This document shows positions 1 to 7,779 of a stretch of 35,316 nucleotides of DNA, piece by piece; the first letter of the stretch is position 1; the number at the start of each line of letters is the position of its first letter. This DNA is from Burkholderiales bacterium. Its GTDB lineage: Bacteria; Pseudomonadota; Gammaproteobacteria; Burkholderiales; SG8-39. The translations under genes were made by a program, and so were the position numbers. The stretch is taken from positions 1 to 35,316 of the forward strand of contig JAOAEA010000042.1 of assembly GCA_026417035.1 (NCBI GenBank), in the 5' to 3' direction. The notes under the pieces are model-generated. The model had not been told where the DNA came from, did not search any database, and saw nothing but the letters and a program-made list of their open reading frames with translations.

Positions 1-1
1 G

Positions 2-1291
2 AGCCAGGAGCGCGTCGACGCCCTCGTGCCGCGCATCGTGGACTGCGCCGCGCGCACCGCGGCGCCCGACGTGACGCTCGCGCGCTCGCTCGATCTCGTG
101 GAGGCGGTGGGCAAGCGCGCCGCCTACCTCGCGCTCCTCAACGAGAATCCGCACGCGCTCGAGCGCGTCGCGAACCTGGTCGGCACCTCGCCGTGGGCCG
201 CCGAGTACCTGGCGCGCCACCCGATCCTGCTCGACGAGCTCCTCGACGAGCGCATCCTGCACGCGACGCCCGACTGGATCGAGTTCTCCCACCAGCTCGC
301 CGCCACGATGCGCGAGCACGAGGGCGACACCGAGCGCCAGATGGACCTCATGCGCGAGCTGCACCACGCCGCGGTGTTCCGCCTGCTCGCCCAGGACCTG
401 GCGGGACTCCTCACCGTCGAGCGCCTCGCCGACCACCTCTCGCTCGCCGCCGACCTGGTGATCGCCGAGTCGCTCGGCCTCGCCTGGCGGCAGGTGCGCA
501 CACGCCACATCGAATCGCCGCGCTTCGCGGTGATCGGCTACGGCAAGCTCGGCGGCAAGGAGCTCGGCTACGCCTCCGACCTCGACCTCGTGTTCCTCTA
601 CGACGACCCGCACGAGGCGGCCACCGAGAACTACGCCCGGCTCGTGCACCGCATGACCACCTGGCTCTCGAGCCGCACCGCGGCGGGGGTGCTCTTCGAG
701 ACCGACTTCCGCCTGCGGCCGAGCGGCGAAGGCGGGCTGATCGTCTCGTCGCTCGCGGGCTTCCGCCGCTACCAGCTCGAGTCGGCGTGGACGTGGGAGC
801 ACCAGGCGCTCACGCGCGCGCGCTTCGTCGCCGGCGACGCCGCGATCGGCGGCCTCTTCGAGGCGCTGCGCCGCGACATCCTCACCGCCGAGCGCGATCT
901 GGCGAAGCTGCGCGAGGACGTGCTCGCCATGCGTCGCCGCATGGCCGACGGCCATCCGAATCCCACCGGGCTCTTCGACCTGAAGCACGACCGCGGCGGC
1001 ATGGTGGACATCGAGTTCATCGTGCAGTATCTCGTGCTCGCGCGTTCGCGCGACCACTGGGAGCTCACCGGCAACCTCGGCAACATCACGCTGTTGCGCA
1101 TCGCCGGCGCCGTGGGGCTGGTGCCGCACGACCTGGCGCTCGAGGTCGCCGAGGCCTACCGCGATTACCGCAAGCGCCAGCACGTGCTGCGCCTGCGCGG
1201 GGCTGAGTACGCGCGCGTGCCCCTCGCCGAGGTGGAGCGCCAGGTCGCGGCGACGCGCGCGCTGTGGGAGGCGGTGTTTGGCGGCGCCTGA
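2..1291 (+). CDS. glnE: Glutamine synthetase adenylyltransferase/deadenylyltransferase, C-terminal part (5' end outside window)
   Basis: The frame is open from the first bases of the window, so the gene is cut at its 5' end; about 429 codons remain of a protein that is usually more than 900 residues. GlnE adds and removes AMP on glutamine synthetase in response to nitrogen status through the PII protein. What remains is the second nucleotidyltransferase half. The stretch YGKLGGKELGYASDLDLVF carries the G...SDLD metal-binding signature of this fold, and the helical region after it (HDRGGMVDIEFIVQYLV) is typical of GlnE. It overlaps the start of the VanZ-like gene by 14 bp. Recognition is by motif and neighbourhood; the N-terminal half cannot be judged. 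Confidence 0.93.
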   Translation, partial: SQERVDALVPRIVDCAARTAAPDVTLARSLDLVEAVGKRAAYLALLNENPHALERVANLVGTSPWAAEYLARHPILLDELLDERILHATPDWIEFSHQLAATMREHEGDTERQMDLMRELHHAAVFRLLAQDLAGLLTVERLADHLSLAADLVIAESLGLAWRQVRTRHIESPRFAVIGYGKLGGKELGYASDLDLVFLYDDPHEAATENYARLVHRMTTWLSSRTAAGVLFETDFRLRPSGEGGLIVSSLAGFRRYQLESAWTWEHQALTRARFVAGDAAIGGLFEALRRDILTAERDLAKLREDVLAMRRRMADGHPNPTGLFDLKHDRGGMVDIEFIVQYLVLARSRDHWELTGNLGNITLLRIAGAVGLVPHDLALEVAEAYRDYRKRQHVLRLRGAEYARVPLAEVERQVAATRALWEAVFGGA

Positions 1292-1685
1292 CGCCGGGAC
1301 CGCGCCGGCACGCCTGCGCCGCGTCTGGTTCGCCGCCGGGCTCGCCCTGGTCGCCGCGGTGGTGTGGCTCTCGCTCGCGCCGCTCCCCGCGCCGCCCGGC
1401 GAGCACACCGACAAGCTCGAGCATCTCGTCACCTACGCGTTCCTGATGCTGTGGTTCGCGCAGCTCGGCGGCGCGCGCCGCGGCCTCGTCGCCGCGGCGG
1501 CGCTCGTCGCGCTCGGCGCCGGCATCGAGCTCCTCCAGGCGCTCACCCCGTACCGGCGGATGGACCCCGCGGACATGGTCGCGAACGCGCTCGGCGTCGC
1601 GCTCGGCCTCCTCGCCGCGCCGCCGCGCACCCCGAACGTGCTCGAGCGCCTCGAGCGGCGCTTCGGCCGGCGCGCGGCCGGCTGA
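1278..1685 (+). CDS. VanZ-like small membrane protein
   Basis: A 135-residue protein with a likely TTG start overlapping the end of glnE by 14 bp, which suggests translational coupling. About four hydrophobic segments are visible: residues 17-35, a segment after the motif HTDKLEHLVTYAFLMLWF, one around 70-88, and one near 105-118. The DKLEH motif near the first membrane turn and the later MDPADMVANALG motif are the usual marks of the VanZ-like family. The cellular role of this family outside glycopeptide resistance gene clusters is unknown; in betaproteobacteria such genes often lie between glnE and other housekeeping genes. A different start codon is possible because TTG is weak. Confidence 0.75.
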   Translation: MAAPDAGTAPARLRRVWFAAGLALVAAVVWLSLAPLPAPPGEHTDKLEHLVTYAFLMLWFAQLGGARRGLVAAAALVALGAGIELLQALTPYRRMDPADMVANALGVALGLLAAPPRTPNVLERLERRFGRRAAG

Positions 1686-1729
1686 AGCGCCGCGGGCGGC
1701 GCGCGCGCGGCGCCTCGAGCGGCTTCCGC

Positions 1730-1735
1730 TAGAAT
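1730..1735 (+). promoter_or_regulatory. Candidate -10 element TAGAAT upstream of ilvE
   Basis: TAGAAT matches five of six bases of the sigma-70 -10 consensus and stands out in very GC-rich DNA, 38 bp before the chosen ilvE start. No convincing -35 element lies 16-18 bp upstream, so this is a tentative call. Confidence 0.4.
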
Positions 1736-1773
1736 TCGCGATTCGACCCTTGCGCACAAGACGGAGAACGACG

Positions 1774-2742
1774 ATGTCGATGGCCGACCGCGACGGCTGG
1801 ATCTGGTATGACGGCAAGCTCGTGCCCTGGCGCGACGCGACGACCCACGTCCTCACCCACTCGCTGCACTACGGGCTCGCGGTCTTCGAAGGGGTGCGCG
1901 CCTACGACACCGCGATCGGCACGGCGATCTTCCGGCTGCGCGAGCATACCGACCGGCTCTTCAACTCCGCGCACATCTACATGATGAAGATCCCCTACTC
2001 GCGCGAGGAGCTGAACGAGGCGCAGCGCGAGGTCGTGCGCGCGAACGGGCTCGCGAGCTGCTACCTGCGGCCGATCGCGTTCTACGGCTCGGAGAAGATG
2101 GGCGTCTCCCCCAAGGGCGCGAAGGTGCACGTCGCGATCGCCGCCTGGCCGTGGGGCGCCTACCTCGGCGCGGAGGGGCTCGAGAAGGGGATCCGCGTCA
2201 AGACCTCGTCCTACGCGCGCCACCACGTGAACGTGTCGATGTGCCGCGCGAAGTACTCGGGCACCTACGCCAACTCGATCCTCGCCAACGCCGAGGCGAT
2301 CGACCACGGCTACGACGAGGGGCTGCTCCTCGACGTGGACGGCTTCGTCGCCGAGGGCGCGGGCGAGAACCTCTTCATGGTGAAGAACGGCCGCATCTAC
2401 GAGCCCGAGATCGCCTCGGCGCTCACCGGCATCACGCGCGCTACCGTGCACACGCTGGTCGAGGACCTCTTCGGCATGCCGGTGGTCGCCAGGCGCCTGA
2501 CGCGCGACGACCTCTACATCGCCGACGAGCTCTTCTTCACCGGCACCGCGGCGGAGGTCACGCCGATCCGCGAGGTGGACGGCCGCCAGATCGGCGTCGG
2601 CAAGCGCGGGGCCATGACGACGAAGATCCAGAAAGCGTTCTTCGACGTCGTGAACGGCAAGAACGCGAAATACCGGTCGTGGCTCACGCCGGTCGCGGAC
2701 GCGAAGGCCGCGCCGAAGAAAGCGAAGAAAGGCAGGAAGTGA
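1774..2742 (+). CDS. ilvE: Branched-chain amino acid aminotransferase
   Basis: This PLP enzyme transfers the amino group between glutamate and the keto acids of valine, leucine and isoleucine. It is a fold-type IV aminotransferase of 322 residues: the N-terminal part has WYDGKLVPW and HYGLAVFEGVRAY, the Schiff-base lysine is K160 in CRAKYSGTYANS, and EGAGENLF and LFFTGTAAEVTPI are the later family motifs. The ATG at 1774 was chosen over upstream in-frame codons because GGAG lies 7 bases before it and the family starts near here. The C-terminus carries a lysine-rich tail (about PKKAKKGRK) that extends the usual ~307-residue enzyme. The stop codon overlaps the next gene's start by one base (TGATG). 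Confidence 0.95.
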   Translation: MSMADRDGWIWYDGKLVPWRDATTHVLTHSLHYGLAVFEGVRAYDTAIGTAIFRLREHTDRLFNSAHIYMMKIPYSREELNEAQREVVRANGLASCYLRPIAFYGSEKMGVSPKGAKVHVAIAAWPWGAYLGAEGLEKGIRVKTSSYARHHVNVSMCRAKYSGTYANSILANAEAIDHGYDEGLLLDVDGFVAEGAGENLFMVKNGRIYEPEIASALTGITRATVHTLVEDLFGMPVVARRLTRDDLYIADELFFTGTAAEVTPIREVDGRQIGVGKRGAMTTKIQKAFFDVVNGKNAKYRSWLTPVADAKAAPKKAKKGRK

Positions 2743-2942
2743 TGGGCGCCCCGGAACGCCAGGCGCCGCGCGTGGTCGAGGTGACCGCGCGCGACCTCCC
2801 GGTGCACTGCCCGATGCCGGGCACGCCGGTCTGGAGCATGCACCCGCGCGTCTTCCTCGACGTGGCGAAGGCGGGCGAGCTCCTCTGCCCCTACTGCGGC
2901 ACCCGTTACGTCTACAAGGGCGAGGCCCCTCGCGGGCATTGA
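2742..2942 (+). CDS. CHCC-type zinc-finger domain protein
   Basis: A 66-residue protein whose ATG overlaps the ilvE stop by one base, so it is probably translated with ilvE. The order of ligands is C...HPRVFLDV...CPYCGTRYVY, the zinc-finger CHCC pattern also found in the mitochondrial complex I subunit NDUFS6 and in many small proteobacterial proteins. No catalytic residues are visible. Its position between ilvE and waaF is a recurring arrangement in betaproteobacteria. The bacterial function is not established; zinc binding is inferred from the Cys/His pattern. Confidence 0.85.
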   Translation: MGAPERQAPRVVEVTARDLPVHCPMPGTPVWSMHPRVFLDVAKAGELLCPYCGTRYVYKGEAPRGH

Positions 2943-2972
2943 CGGCGCGCGCCGCCGGCGCCCCGGGACGCG

Positions 2973-3980
2973 ATGCCCCGCATCCTCATCGTCGCGCCGA
3001 GCTGGATCGGCGACACGCTCCTCGCCCAGCCGCTGCTCGCGCGCCTGCACGCGAAGCATGCGGGCCTCGTGCTGGAGGCGCTCGCGCCGGCGTGGACGAA
3101 ACCGGTGCTCGAGCGCATGCCGGAGATCGCCGCGACCATCGTCTCGCCCTTCGCCCACGGCGAGCTGCGGCTCGCGGAGCGCTGGCGGCTCGGCCGGTCC
3201 CTCGCCGCGCGCGGCTACGACGAGGCGATCGTCCTGCCGAACACGTTCAAGTCGGCACTGGTGCCCTTCTTCGCACGCATCCCGGTGCGCACGGGTTTCG
3301 TCGGCGAGGCGCGCGGCGTCCTCCTCAACCGCGTCCACCGGCTCGACCGCAGGGGCCTGCCGCTCATGGCCGAGCGCTACGCGCAGCTCGCGGAGGCGCC
3401 GGGCGAGCCGGTGCACCGGCCGCTCGCGCCGGCGCGCCTCGCGGTCAACGCGGCGAACCGCGACGCCGCGCTCGCGCACTTCGGGCTCGACCGCTCGCGG
3501 CCGGTCGCGGTCTTCGCGCCTGGAGCGGAATACGGGCCCGCCAAGCGCTGGCCGGCGCGGCACTTCGCGGCGCTCGCCCGGCTGCTCGCCGCGCGCGGCT
3601 TCGCCGTCTGGCTCGTCGGCTCGCCCAAGGAGCGCGCGCTCGGCGAGGAGATCGCGGCGGCCGCGGACGGCGCAGCGCGGAACCTCTGCGGCGCGATGGA
3701 CCTCGCGAGCGCCATCGACGTCCTGTCGGTGGCGAGCGTCGCGGTGACCAACGATTCCGGCCTGATGCACATCGCCGCCGCGCTCGGACTGCCCCTCGTC
3801 GCGCTCTACGGCTCCTCGAGCCCCGAGCACACGCCGCCCCTCGGCCCGGCGCGCATCGCGCGCATCGCGATCCCTTGCAGCCCGTGTTTCAAGCGGGAGT
3901 GCCCGCTGGGGCACTTCCGATGCATGAACGACCTCGCGCCCGAGCAGGTGCTCGCCGAAGTCGAGCGGGCGCTCCCCTGA
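2973..3980 (+). CDS. waaF: ADP-heptose:LPS heptosyltransferase II
   Basis: A 335-residue glycosyltransferase family 9 enzyme that transfers the second L-glycero-D-manno-heptose onto the lipopolysaccharide inner core at the cytoplasmic face of the inner membrane. The N-terminus ILIVAPSWIGDTLLAQPLL is the acceptor-side signature. The C-terminal donor domain shows FAPGAEYGPAKRWPARHFA, VTNDSGLMHIAAALGLPLVALYGSSSPEHTPP and the Cys-rich CSPCFKRECPLGHFRCM segment typical of WaaF. Length fits the family. It is 30 bp downstream of the zinc-finger gene. Together with the isomerase at 10673 and rfaE2 at 28438 it shows that the organism makes heptose-containing LPS. Confidence 0.93.
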   Translation: MPRILIVAPSWIGDTLLAQPLLARLHAKHAGLVLEALAPAWTKPVLERMPEIAATIVSPFAHGELRLAERWRLGRSLAARGYDEAIVLPNTFKSALVPFFARIPVRTGFVGEARGVLLNRVHRLDRRGLPLMAERYAQLAEAPGEPVHRPLAPARLAVNAANRDAALAHFGLDRSRPVAVFAPGAEYGPAKRWPARHFAALARLLAARGFAVWLVGSPKERALGEEIAAAADGAARNLCGAMDLASAIDVLSVASVAVTNDSGLMHIAAALGLPLVALYGSSSPEHTPPLGPARIARIAIPCSPCFKRECPLGHFRCMNDLAPEQVLAEVERALP

Positions 3981-4110
3981 CTTAGGGGGGATCTGCAAGG
4001 GGGGAGCGGCAGGCGGCCAGCCGCACCGTCACGGTCGGCGACCGACGGCGGATGAACCGCGCGTTTACGGCCCGCGGGCGCCTGCCGCGGCGAACGACTC
4101 CGGGGTCGGA

Positions 4111-4130
4111 GCCCCGGCGCGCGCCGGGGC
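4111..4130. repeat. Perfect 20-bp GC palindrome, possible waaF terminator stem
   Basis: GCCCCGGCGC followed directly by its own reverse complement makes a perfect self-complementary block in the 406-bp gap between waaF and the TrpD2-family gene. It lies 130 bp after the waaF stop and has no T-tract behind it, so an intrinsic terminator is uncertain. Confidence 0.35.
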
Positions 4131-4230
4131 CCCTCCTCCGCCCGTCGCCCTCGCATATCCCCCTTGCTCGTTCTCCGCAAGCGGGCGCTCGCGCCCGCGG
4201 CCTGACCGGCGCCCCATCCGGGAGCGGCGC

Positions 4231-4249
4231 GCGCACCAGCCATGTGCGC
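4231..4249 (+). promoter_or_regulatory. Candidate NtrC-binding site (GCGCAC-N7-GTGCGC)
   Basis: The inverted repeat GCAC-N7-GTGC is the known core of NtrC enhancer sites (consensus TGCACC-N5-GGTGCA). Here both arms match and extend to six bases each. Its centre is about 108 bp upstream of the start point predicted from the sigma-54 element at 4322, the same distance as a classic glnA enhancer site. A weaker second copy, GCAC-N7-GTGG, starts at 4310 and overlaps the -24 element. NtrC itself is not in the window. Confidence 0.55.
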
Positions 4250-4321
4250 CGCGACGGCGGGCGCCGTGCGTTTCGCCCTGTCGTGATCGTGCGAACGGCG
4301 CTCGCCACCGCACGAAGCGCG

Positions 4322-4337
4322 TGGCACACGCATTGCT
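4322..4337 (+). promoter_or_regulatory. Sigma-54 promoter TGGCAC-N5-TTGCT
   Basis: TGGCACACGCATTGCT matches the sigma-54 consensus TGGCACG-N4-TTGCW at all conserved positions except one. The GG (4323-4324) and GC (4335-4336) doublets have the required spacing of 12 between the -24 and -12 bases. Transcription would start near 4348, about 40 bases before the GTG start codon of the TrpD2-family gene. Seen directly; activity is inferred. Confidence 0.65.
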
Positions 4338-4386
4338 AACCTCGCCTCAGGGCAGGCGCGCCTGCCCCCGGACGAGGAGGGGTGCG

Positions 4387-5364
4387 GTGACCTATTCGCA
4401 GCATCTTCGGCAGATCACGCCCGACGCCGGTGTGTTCCGCGACCTGCCGGCGGACGCCGCGAGATCGCTCTTCGGCGCGATGCTCGACGGCGGCGTGCCC
4501 GAGCTCGAGCTCGGCGCGCTCCTCGTCGCGCTGCGCATGAAGGGCGAGTCGCTCGCCGAGCTCCTCGGCGCCTACGAGGCCGCCTGCGAGCGGGTGCTGC
4601 GCCTGCGGCCGCCCGCGGGCGAGGCGCGCCCCATCGTGATCCCGAGCTACAACGGCGCGCGCCGCCAGCCGAACCTCACGGCGCTCGTGGCGTTGCTCGC
4701 GCACCGGCTCGGCGTGCCCGTCCTCGTCCACGGCTCGCTCGAGGGGCACGGCCGCGTGACCACCGCCCACGTCCTGCGCGAGCTCGGCATCCTGCCCTCG
4801 GCGACGCACGCGCAGGCGCAAGCGGCGCTCGACCGCGGCGACCTCGTGTTCGTGCCCACCGGCGTCTTCGCCCCGGGGCTCGCCAACCTGCTCGCGCTGC
4901 GCAGCCGGCTCGGCGTGCGCAACACCGCGCACACGCTGGCGAAGCTCGTAGACCCGTTCGCGGGCGAGGGCCTGCGCGTGATCGGCGTGACCCACCCCGG
5001 GTACTACGCGCGGCTGCGCGACTTCCTGCTCGCGAGCGGCGAGACGGCGCTCATCCTGCAGGGGACCGAGGGCGAGCCCTACGCGAACCCGCGCCAGCGC
5101 CCGCGCATCGAGCACATCGACCAGGGCGCGGCGCGGACGCTCTTCGAGCAGGCGGGCGCCCCCGAGGACGCGGCGCTGCCCGAATCGGTCGATGCCAGGA
5201 CGACCGCGGCCTATGTGCGACGCGTGGTGGACGGCCGCGCCGCGGCGCCGCCGCCGATCCTGAACGAGCTCGCGGCCTGCCTCTACGGCTGCGGCTACGC
5301 GCCCGACTTCAACCAGGCGAAAGCGATCGTCGCGGTGCAGGCGCACGCGATCCCCGCGGCCTGA
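4387..5364 (+). CDS. ybiB: TrpD2/YbiB-family DNA-binding protein (anthranilate phosphoribosyltransferase-like)
   Basis: A 325-residue protein with the nucleoside phosphorylase/phosphoribosyltransferase fold of TrpD: an N-terminal helical domain (LFGAMLDGGVPELELGALLVALRMKGES) and a main domain with HGSLEGHGRVTTAHVLRELG, LANLLALRSRLGVRNTAHTLAKLVDP and GVTHPGYY. The glycine-rich PRPP-binding signature of true TrpD is altered, as in the TrpD2/YbiB group, which binds DNA rather than making tryptophan precursors. No tryptophan genes are nearby. The GTG start is supported by GAGGAGG six bases upstream. In related bacteria this gene tends to accompany nitrate-assimilation genes, and here a sigma-54 promoter and NtrC-like site precede it, which supports nitrogen control. 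Its physiological role is not known. Confidence 0.85.
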   Translation: MTYSQHLRQITPDAGVFRDLPADAARSLFGAMLDGGVPELELGALLVALRMKGESLAELLGAYEAACERVLRLRPPAGEARPIVIPSYNGARRQPNLTALVALLAHRLGVPVLVHGSLEGHGRVTTAHVLRELGILPSATHAQAQAALDRGDLVFVPTGVFAPGLANLLALRSRLGVRNTAHTLAKLVDPFAGEGLRVIGVTHPGYYARLRDFLLASGETALILQGTEGEPYANPRQRPRIEHIDQGAARTLFEQAGAPEDAALPESVDARTTAAYVRRVVDGRAAAPPPILNELAACLYGCGYAPDFNQAKAIVAVQAHAIPAA

Positions 5365-5383
5365 AGCGCGCGGCGAAGAGAAG

Positions 5384-5851
5384 GGGCGAAGCCGGCCGAT
5401 AAGCCGGGTTCTGTCGGGAGCTCGCGCTCCCGCAGCAGCCATTCGTCTAGGCCCCGGGTCGCCCCGGGGCTCGAGCAACCAACCCGCAGGCTCGGGCGAG
5501 CCACCCTTACGCGCGCCGCGCGAGCGGCGCACGGGGCCTGCCTATTTGGTCTTGCTCCGGATGGGGTTTGCCAGCCAGCCCTGTTGCCAGGGCCGCGGTG
5601 AGCTCTTACCTCACCATTTCACCCTTGCCTGAGCCGATCCTCCGTCCCGCCACGCCGCAGGCGCTCTCGCACCCGCGCGGGCGACGAGACTGCGCGGTCG
5701 CGCAGTCCGGCGGATCGGCCATCGGCGGTGTGTTTTCTGTTGCACTTTCCGTCGCCTCACGGCGCCCGGCCGTTAGCCGGCATCCCGCTCTGTGGAGCCC
5801 GGACTTTCCTCTGACGGTTCACGACCGCCAGCGGCTGCCTGGCCGACTTCG
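5384..5851 (-). ncRNA. rnpB: RNase P RNA (type A)
   Basis: The catalytic RNA of RNase P, which matures tRNA 5' ends, reads on the minus strand. The 5' region contains GAGGAAAGTCCGGGCTCC (P3/J3-4 core, about 5791-5812) and the 3' end contains ACAGAACCCGGCTTATCGG (about 5398-5416), both nearly invariant. Other core pieces are AGGGTGAAA, GGTAAGAGCTCACC, CAAACCCCATCCGGAGCAAG, CCAAATAGG and CCTAGACGAATGG. The ends pair as GAAGTCGGCC with GGCCGGCTTC. At about 467 nt it is longer than the ~377-nt E. coli RNA, largely through an expanded P12 arm. The exact ends are uncertain by a few bases. It converges on the TrpD2-family gene. Confidence 0.95.
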
Positions 5852-5859
5852 CAAGCTGC

Positions 5860-5865
5860 ATTGTA
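5860..5865 (-). promoter_or_regulatory. rnpB -10 element TACAAT
   Basis: On the minus strand TACAAT lies 9 bases before the predicted rnpB 5' end and differs from the consensus at one position. The hexamer 17 bp upstream (GAAGTA) is a poor -35. The promoter sits just beyond the stop codon of the upstream hydrolase gene. Confidence 0.6.
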
Positions 5866-5881
5866 CGCGCTTCGAGCGCGC

Positions 5882-6871
5882 TTACTTCGCGTCGAACCGG
5901 CCCGCGTCGCCGAGGGCCGCCGCGAACGCACCGCCGGCGAGCCAAGCGCGCGCAGCACCGTCGGCCTTGAGGTAGGCGTCCCAGAACGCCAGCGTCGCCG
6001 CTTTGACCACGCGGCCCTGCGCCGCCTCCTCTGCCGACGCGGCGCGCCACAGCCCGGGCCGACCGCCGAACACCATGTGGTCGGCGCCTTCCAGCACCAG
6101 GAGATATTTGTCGGGCGGCGACATGTGGCGAAACGGCAGCGTCCGGTTCTCCGGCGTGGCGCCGGTGCCGGCGACGTCGCCGTCGCGCGTGCCGGTGATG
6201 GCGAAGAAGGGGATCGCGATGCCGCCGAACCGCTCGGGCCATGCGGCCTCGGGGCCGCGCGCCGAGGGACTGAACGCGATCGCGGCGGCGAGGCGCGGCT
6301 CGGCGAGGCTCACCGGCACCGGAAAGCGCTCGCCGGCGACCGCCTGCGTCGTCTGCGCGCCGAACGAGTGGCCGCTGATGCCGACGCGTGCGAGGTTGGC
6401 AGCCGCAACGGCAGGATCCCCGGCGTCGCGCCGGCGCGCGAGCTCGTCGAGCGCGAAGCGGACGTCGCCGGCGCGCGCGAGCAGTTGGTGCGGCGTCATG
6501 CCCTCGCGCAGGCCGCGCACGGCCTCGTCGCGCGAGCGCGCGCCGCGCCAGAGCGAGGCGTCGCTGCCCGGGTGCTGGAGCGCGACGACGAAGTAACCGT
6601 GGCTCGCCCAATGCGCCGCCCATTCGCGGCCGGCGTCGCGCGTTCCGCCCAGTCCGTGCGAGAACAGGATCACCGGGAACGGGCCCGCGCCCTGCGGGAC
6701 GTAGAGCTTCACCGGGAGCGTGCGGTCGCGCGCCGCGTCGTGCCACTCGGCGGCGAGGACCGCGACGCGCTCGGGGCCGGGTCGCGCGCGCGGCCCGAGG
6801 TCGGCGGCAGGCGCAGCCGGCGCGCCGAGGAACGCGGCAGTGGCGAAGAGTGCGAGAACGAGGCGGGGCAT
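5882..6871 (-). CDS. Exported alpha/beta hydrolase (dienelactone hydrolase / PAF-acetylhydrolase-like)
   Basis: A 329-residue serine hydrolase. The N-terminus has a signal peptide (hydrophobic residues 4-22, probable cleavage near APAA at 23), so it acts in the periplasm or outside. The fold is marked by the oxyanion-hole motif SHGLGG at 71-76, the nucleophile elbow GHSFG with Ser169, a probable acid in GTRDGD, and the catalytic His in GADHMVFGG. This arrangement matches predicted dienelactone hydrolases and PAF-acetylhydrolase-like esterases. The substrate cannot be told from sequence. It follows the DUF3025 gene by 77 bp, and its stop codon abuts the rnpB promoter. Confidence 0.85.
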   Translation of the reverse strand: MPRLVLALFATAAFLGAPAAPAADLGPRARPGPERVAVLAAEWHDAARDRTLPVKLYVPQGAGPFPVILFSHGLGGTRDAGREWAAHWASHGYFVVALQHPGSDASLWRGARSRDEAVRGLREGMTPHQLLARAGDVRFALDELARRRDAGDPAVAAANLARVGISGHSFGAQTTQAVAGERFPVPVSLAEPRLAAAIAFSPSARGPEAAWPERFGGIAIPFFAITGTRDGDVAGTGATPENRTLPFRHMSPPDKYLLVLEGADHMVFGGRPGLWRAASAEEAAQGRVVKAATLAFWDAYLKADGAARAWLAGGAFAAALGDAGRFDAK

Positions 6872-6948
6872 CGCAAGCGGCGGGCGTTTCCCGTTGGGCA
6901 AGACTACGCGCCGCGCGCCGCCGATGCCTTTCGCCGCGGTAACAACCG

Positions 6949-7779
6949 TTACGCGGTGTTTCGCGTCCGCCCCGGACGGAACTGGCCGGTGTCGTCGTAG
7001 TACGCCGCATCCGCGTTCTCGGGCGTCCAGCCCGGGATGCCGAGCACCGGCAGCGGCGCGAGGCTCCGCGTCGAGGCGAGCGCGTCGGGCTGCGCGAAAT
7101 GCTCCGCGGCGCGCGCATCGAGCAGCGCGAGCTCGGCCTCGAGGGGCGCCGCGAGTTCGGCCGCGCTCACGGGAACGATCAGGGCCTTGGCCGTGATGCC
7201 GCGAAACGGCGCGACCGCCTTTTCGTGGATGGCGTGGCCGAAGACGCGAAAGCGCATGGCGCGGCCGACTTCGCAGCGGCGCTCCCAGAAGAGCTCCCGC
7301 CAGCGAAAGCCGGTGAGCAGGGCGGCGAGCGAAGGGTCGGCGCAGGCGACGAGGATCCCGCCCTCGTCGAAGAGCGTGAGCACGTCGCGCGCGGTGCCGC
7401 GCTCGCGCTCGCCGGCCCGCGCCGAGATTTCTTGCACGTGGCGCGCGTTGAGCACCGCCTTCGTGCGCGGGAAGACGAGCCACACGAGCGCGTTGAAGAG
7501 GTCGTGCAGGTTGCCCGGCCGGGTCGGCACGGCGCCCTCGTGCCAGATCCCGAGCTCGTAGTCCGCGGCGCGCGGCGCGCTCGCAGCGACGAAGCGGATC
7601 GGCGCGCCGCCGCCGCTCGTCGCGGGACGCGCGCGCGCCACGCGGTTCAAGTCGTCGAGCGAGGGGAAGCGGTCCGCGGGCAGCGCCGCGAGCGCCGGCG
7701 CGAGCGAAGCGAAGAAGGGCGACGCGAGGAGGCGCCCGCGGTCCCAGGCGGGCGCCGTGGCTAGGCCGCGAGGCGCCAC
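6949..7779 (-). CDS. DUF3025 domain protein
   Basis: A protein of about 276 residues. The diagnostic region is [28 protein letters not shown], followed by [16 protein letters not shown] and [10 protein letters not shown], which match the DUF3025 family; function is unknown. Polar conserved residues suggest an enzyme, but no known catalytic pattern can be assigned. The GTG at 7779 was chosen because GGGGAG lies 8 bases upstream; this start makes it overlap the 3' end of pyrC by 19 bp, indicating translational coupling. No signal peptide or membrane segment is seen. An internal start somewhat downstream is possible. Confidence 0.8.
   Translation of the reverse strand: MAPRGLATAPAWDRGRLLASPFFASLAPALAALPADRFPSLDDLNRVARARPATSGGGAPIRFVAASAPRAADYELGIWHEGAVPTRPGNLHDLFNALVWLVFPRTKAVLNARHVQEISARAGERERGTARDVLTLFDEGGILVACADPSLAALLTGFRWRELFWERRCEVGRAMRFRVFGHAIHEKAVAPFRGITAKALIVPVSAAELAAPLEAELALLDARAAEHFAQPDALASTRSLAPLPVLGIPGWTPENADAAYYDDTGQFRPGRTRNTA

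Noticed and set aside
4052-4339. A 95-codon ORF in the gap before the TrpD2-family gene
   Set aside because: Arg/Pro/Gly-rich with no motif or ribosome site; the stretch is better explained by the palindrome, NtrC-like site and sigma-54 promoter.
5568-5975. A short plus-strand ORF in the region 5568-5975
   Set aside because: The DNA is mostly RNase P RNA on the other strand, with core motifs in place; the ORF has no family features.
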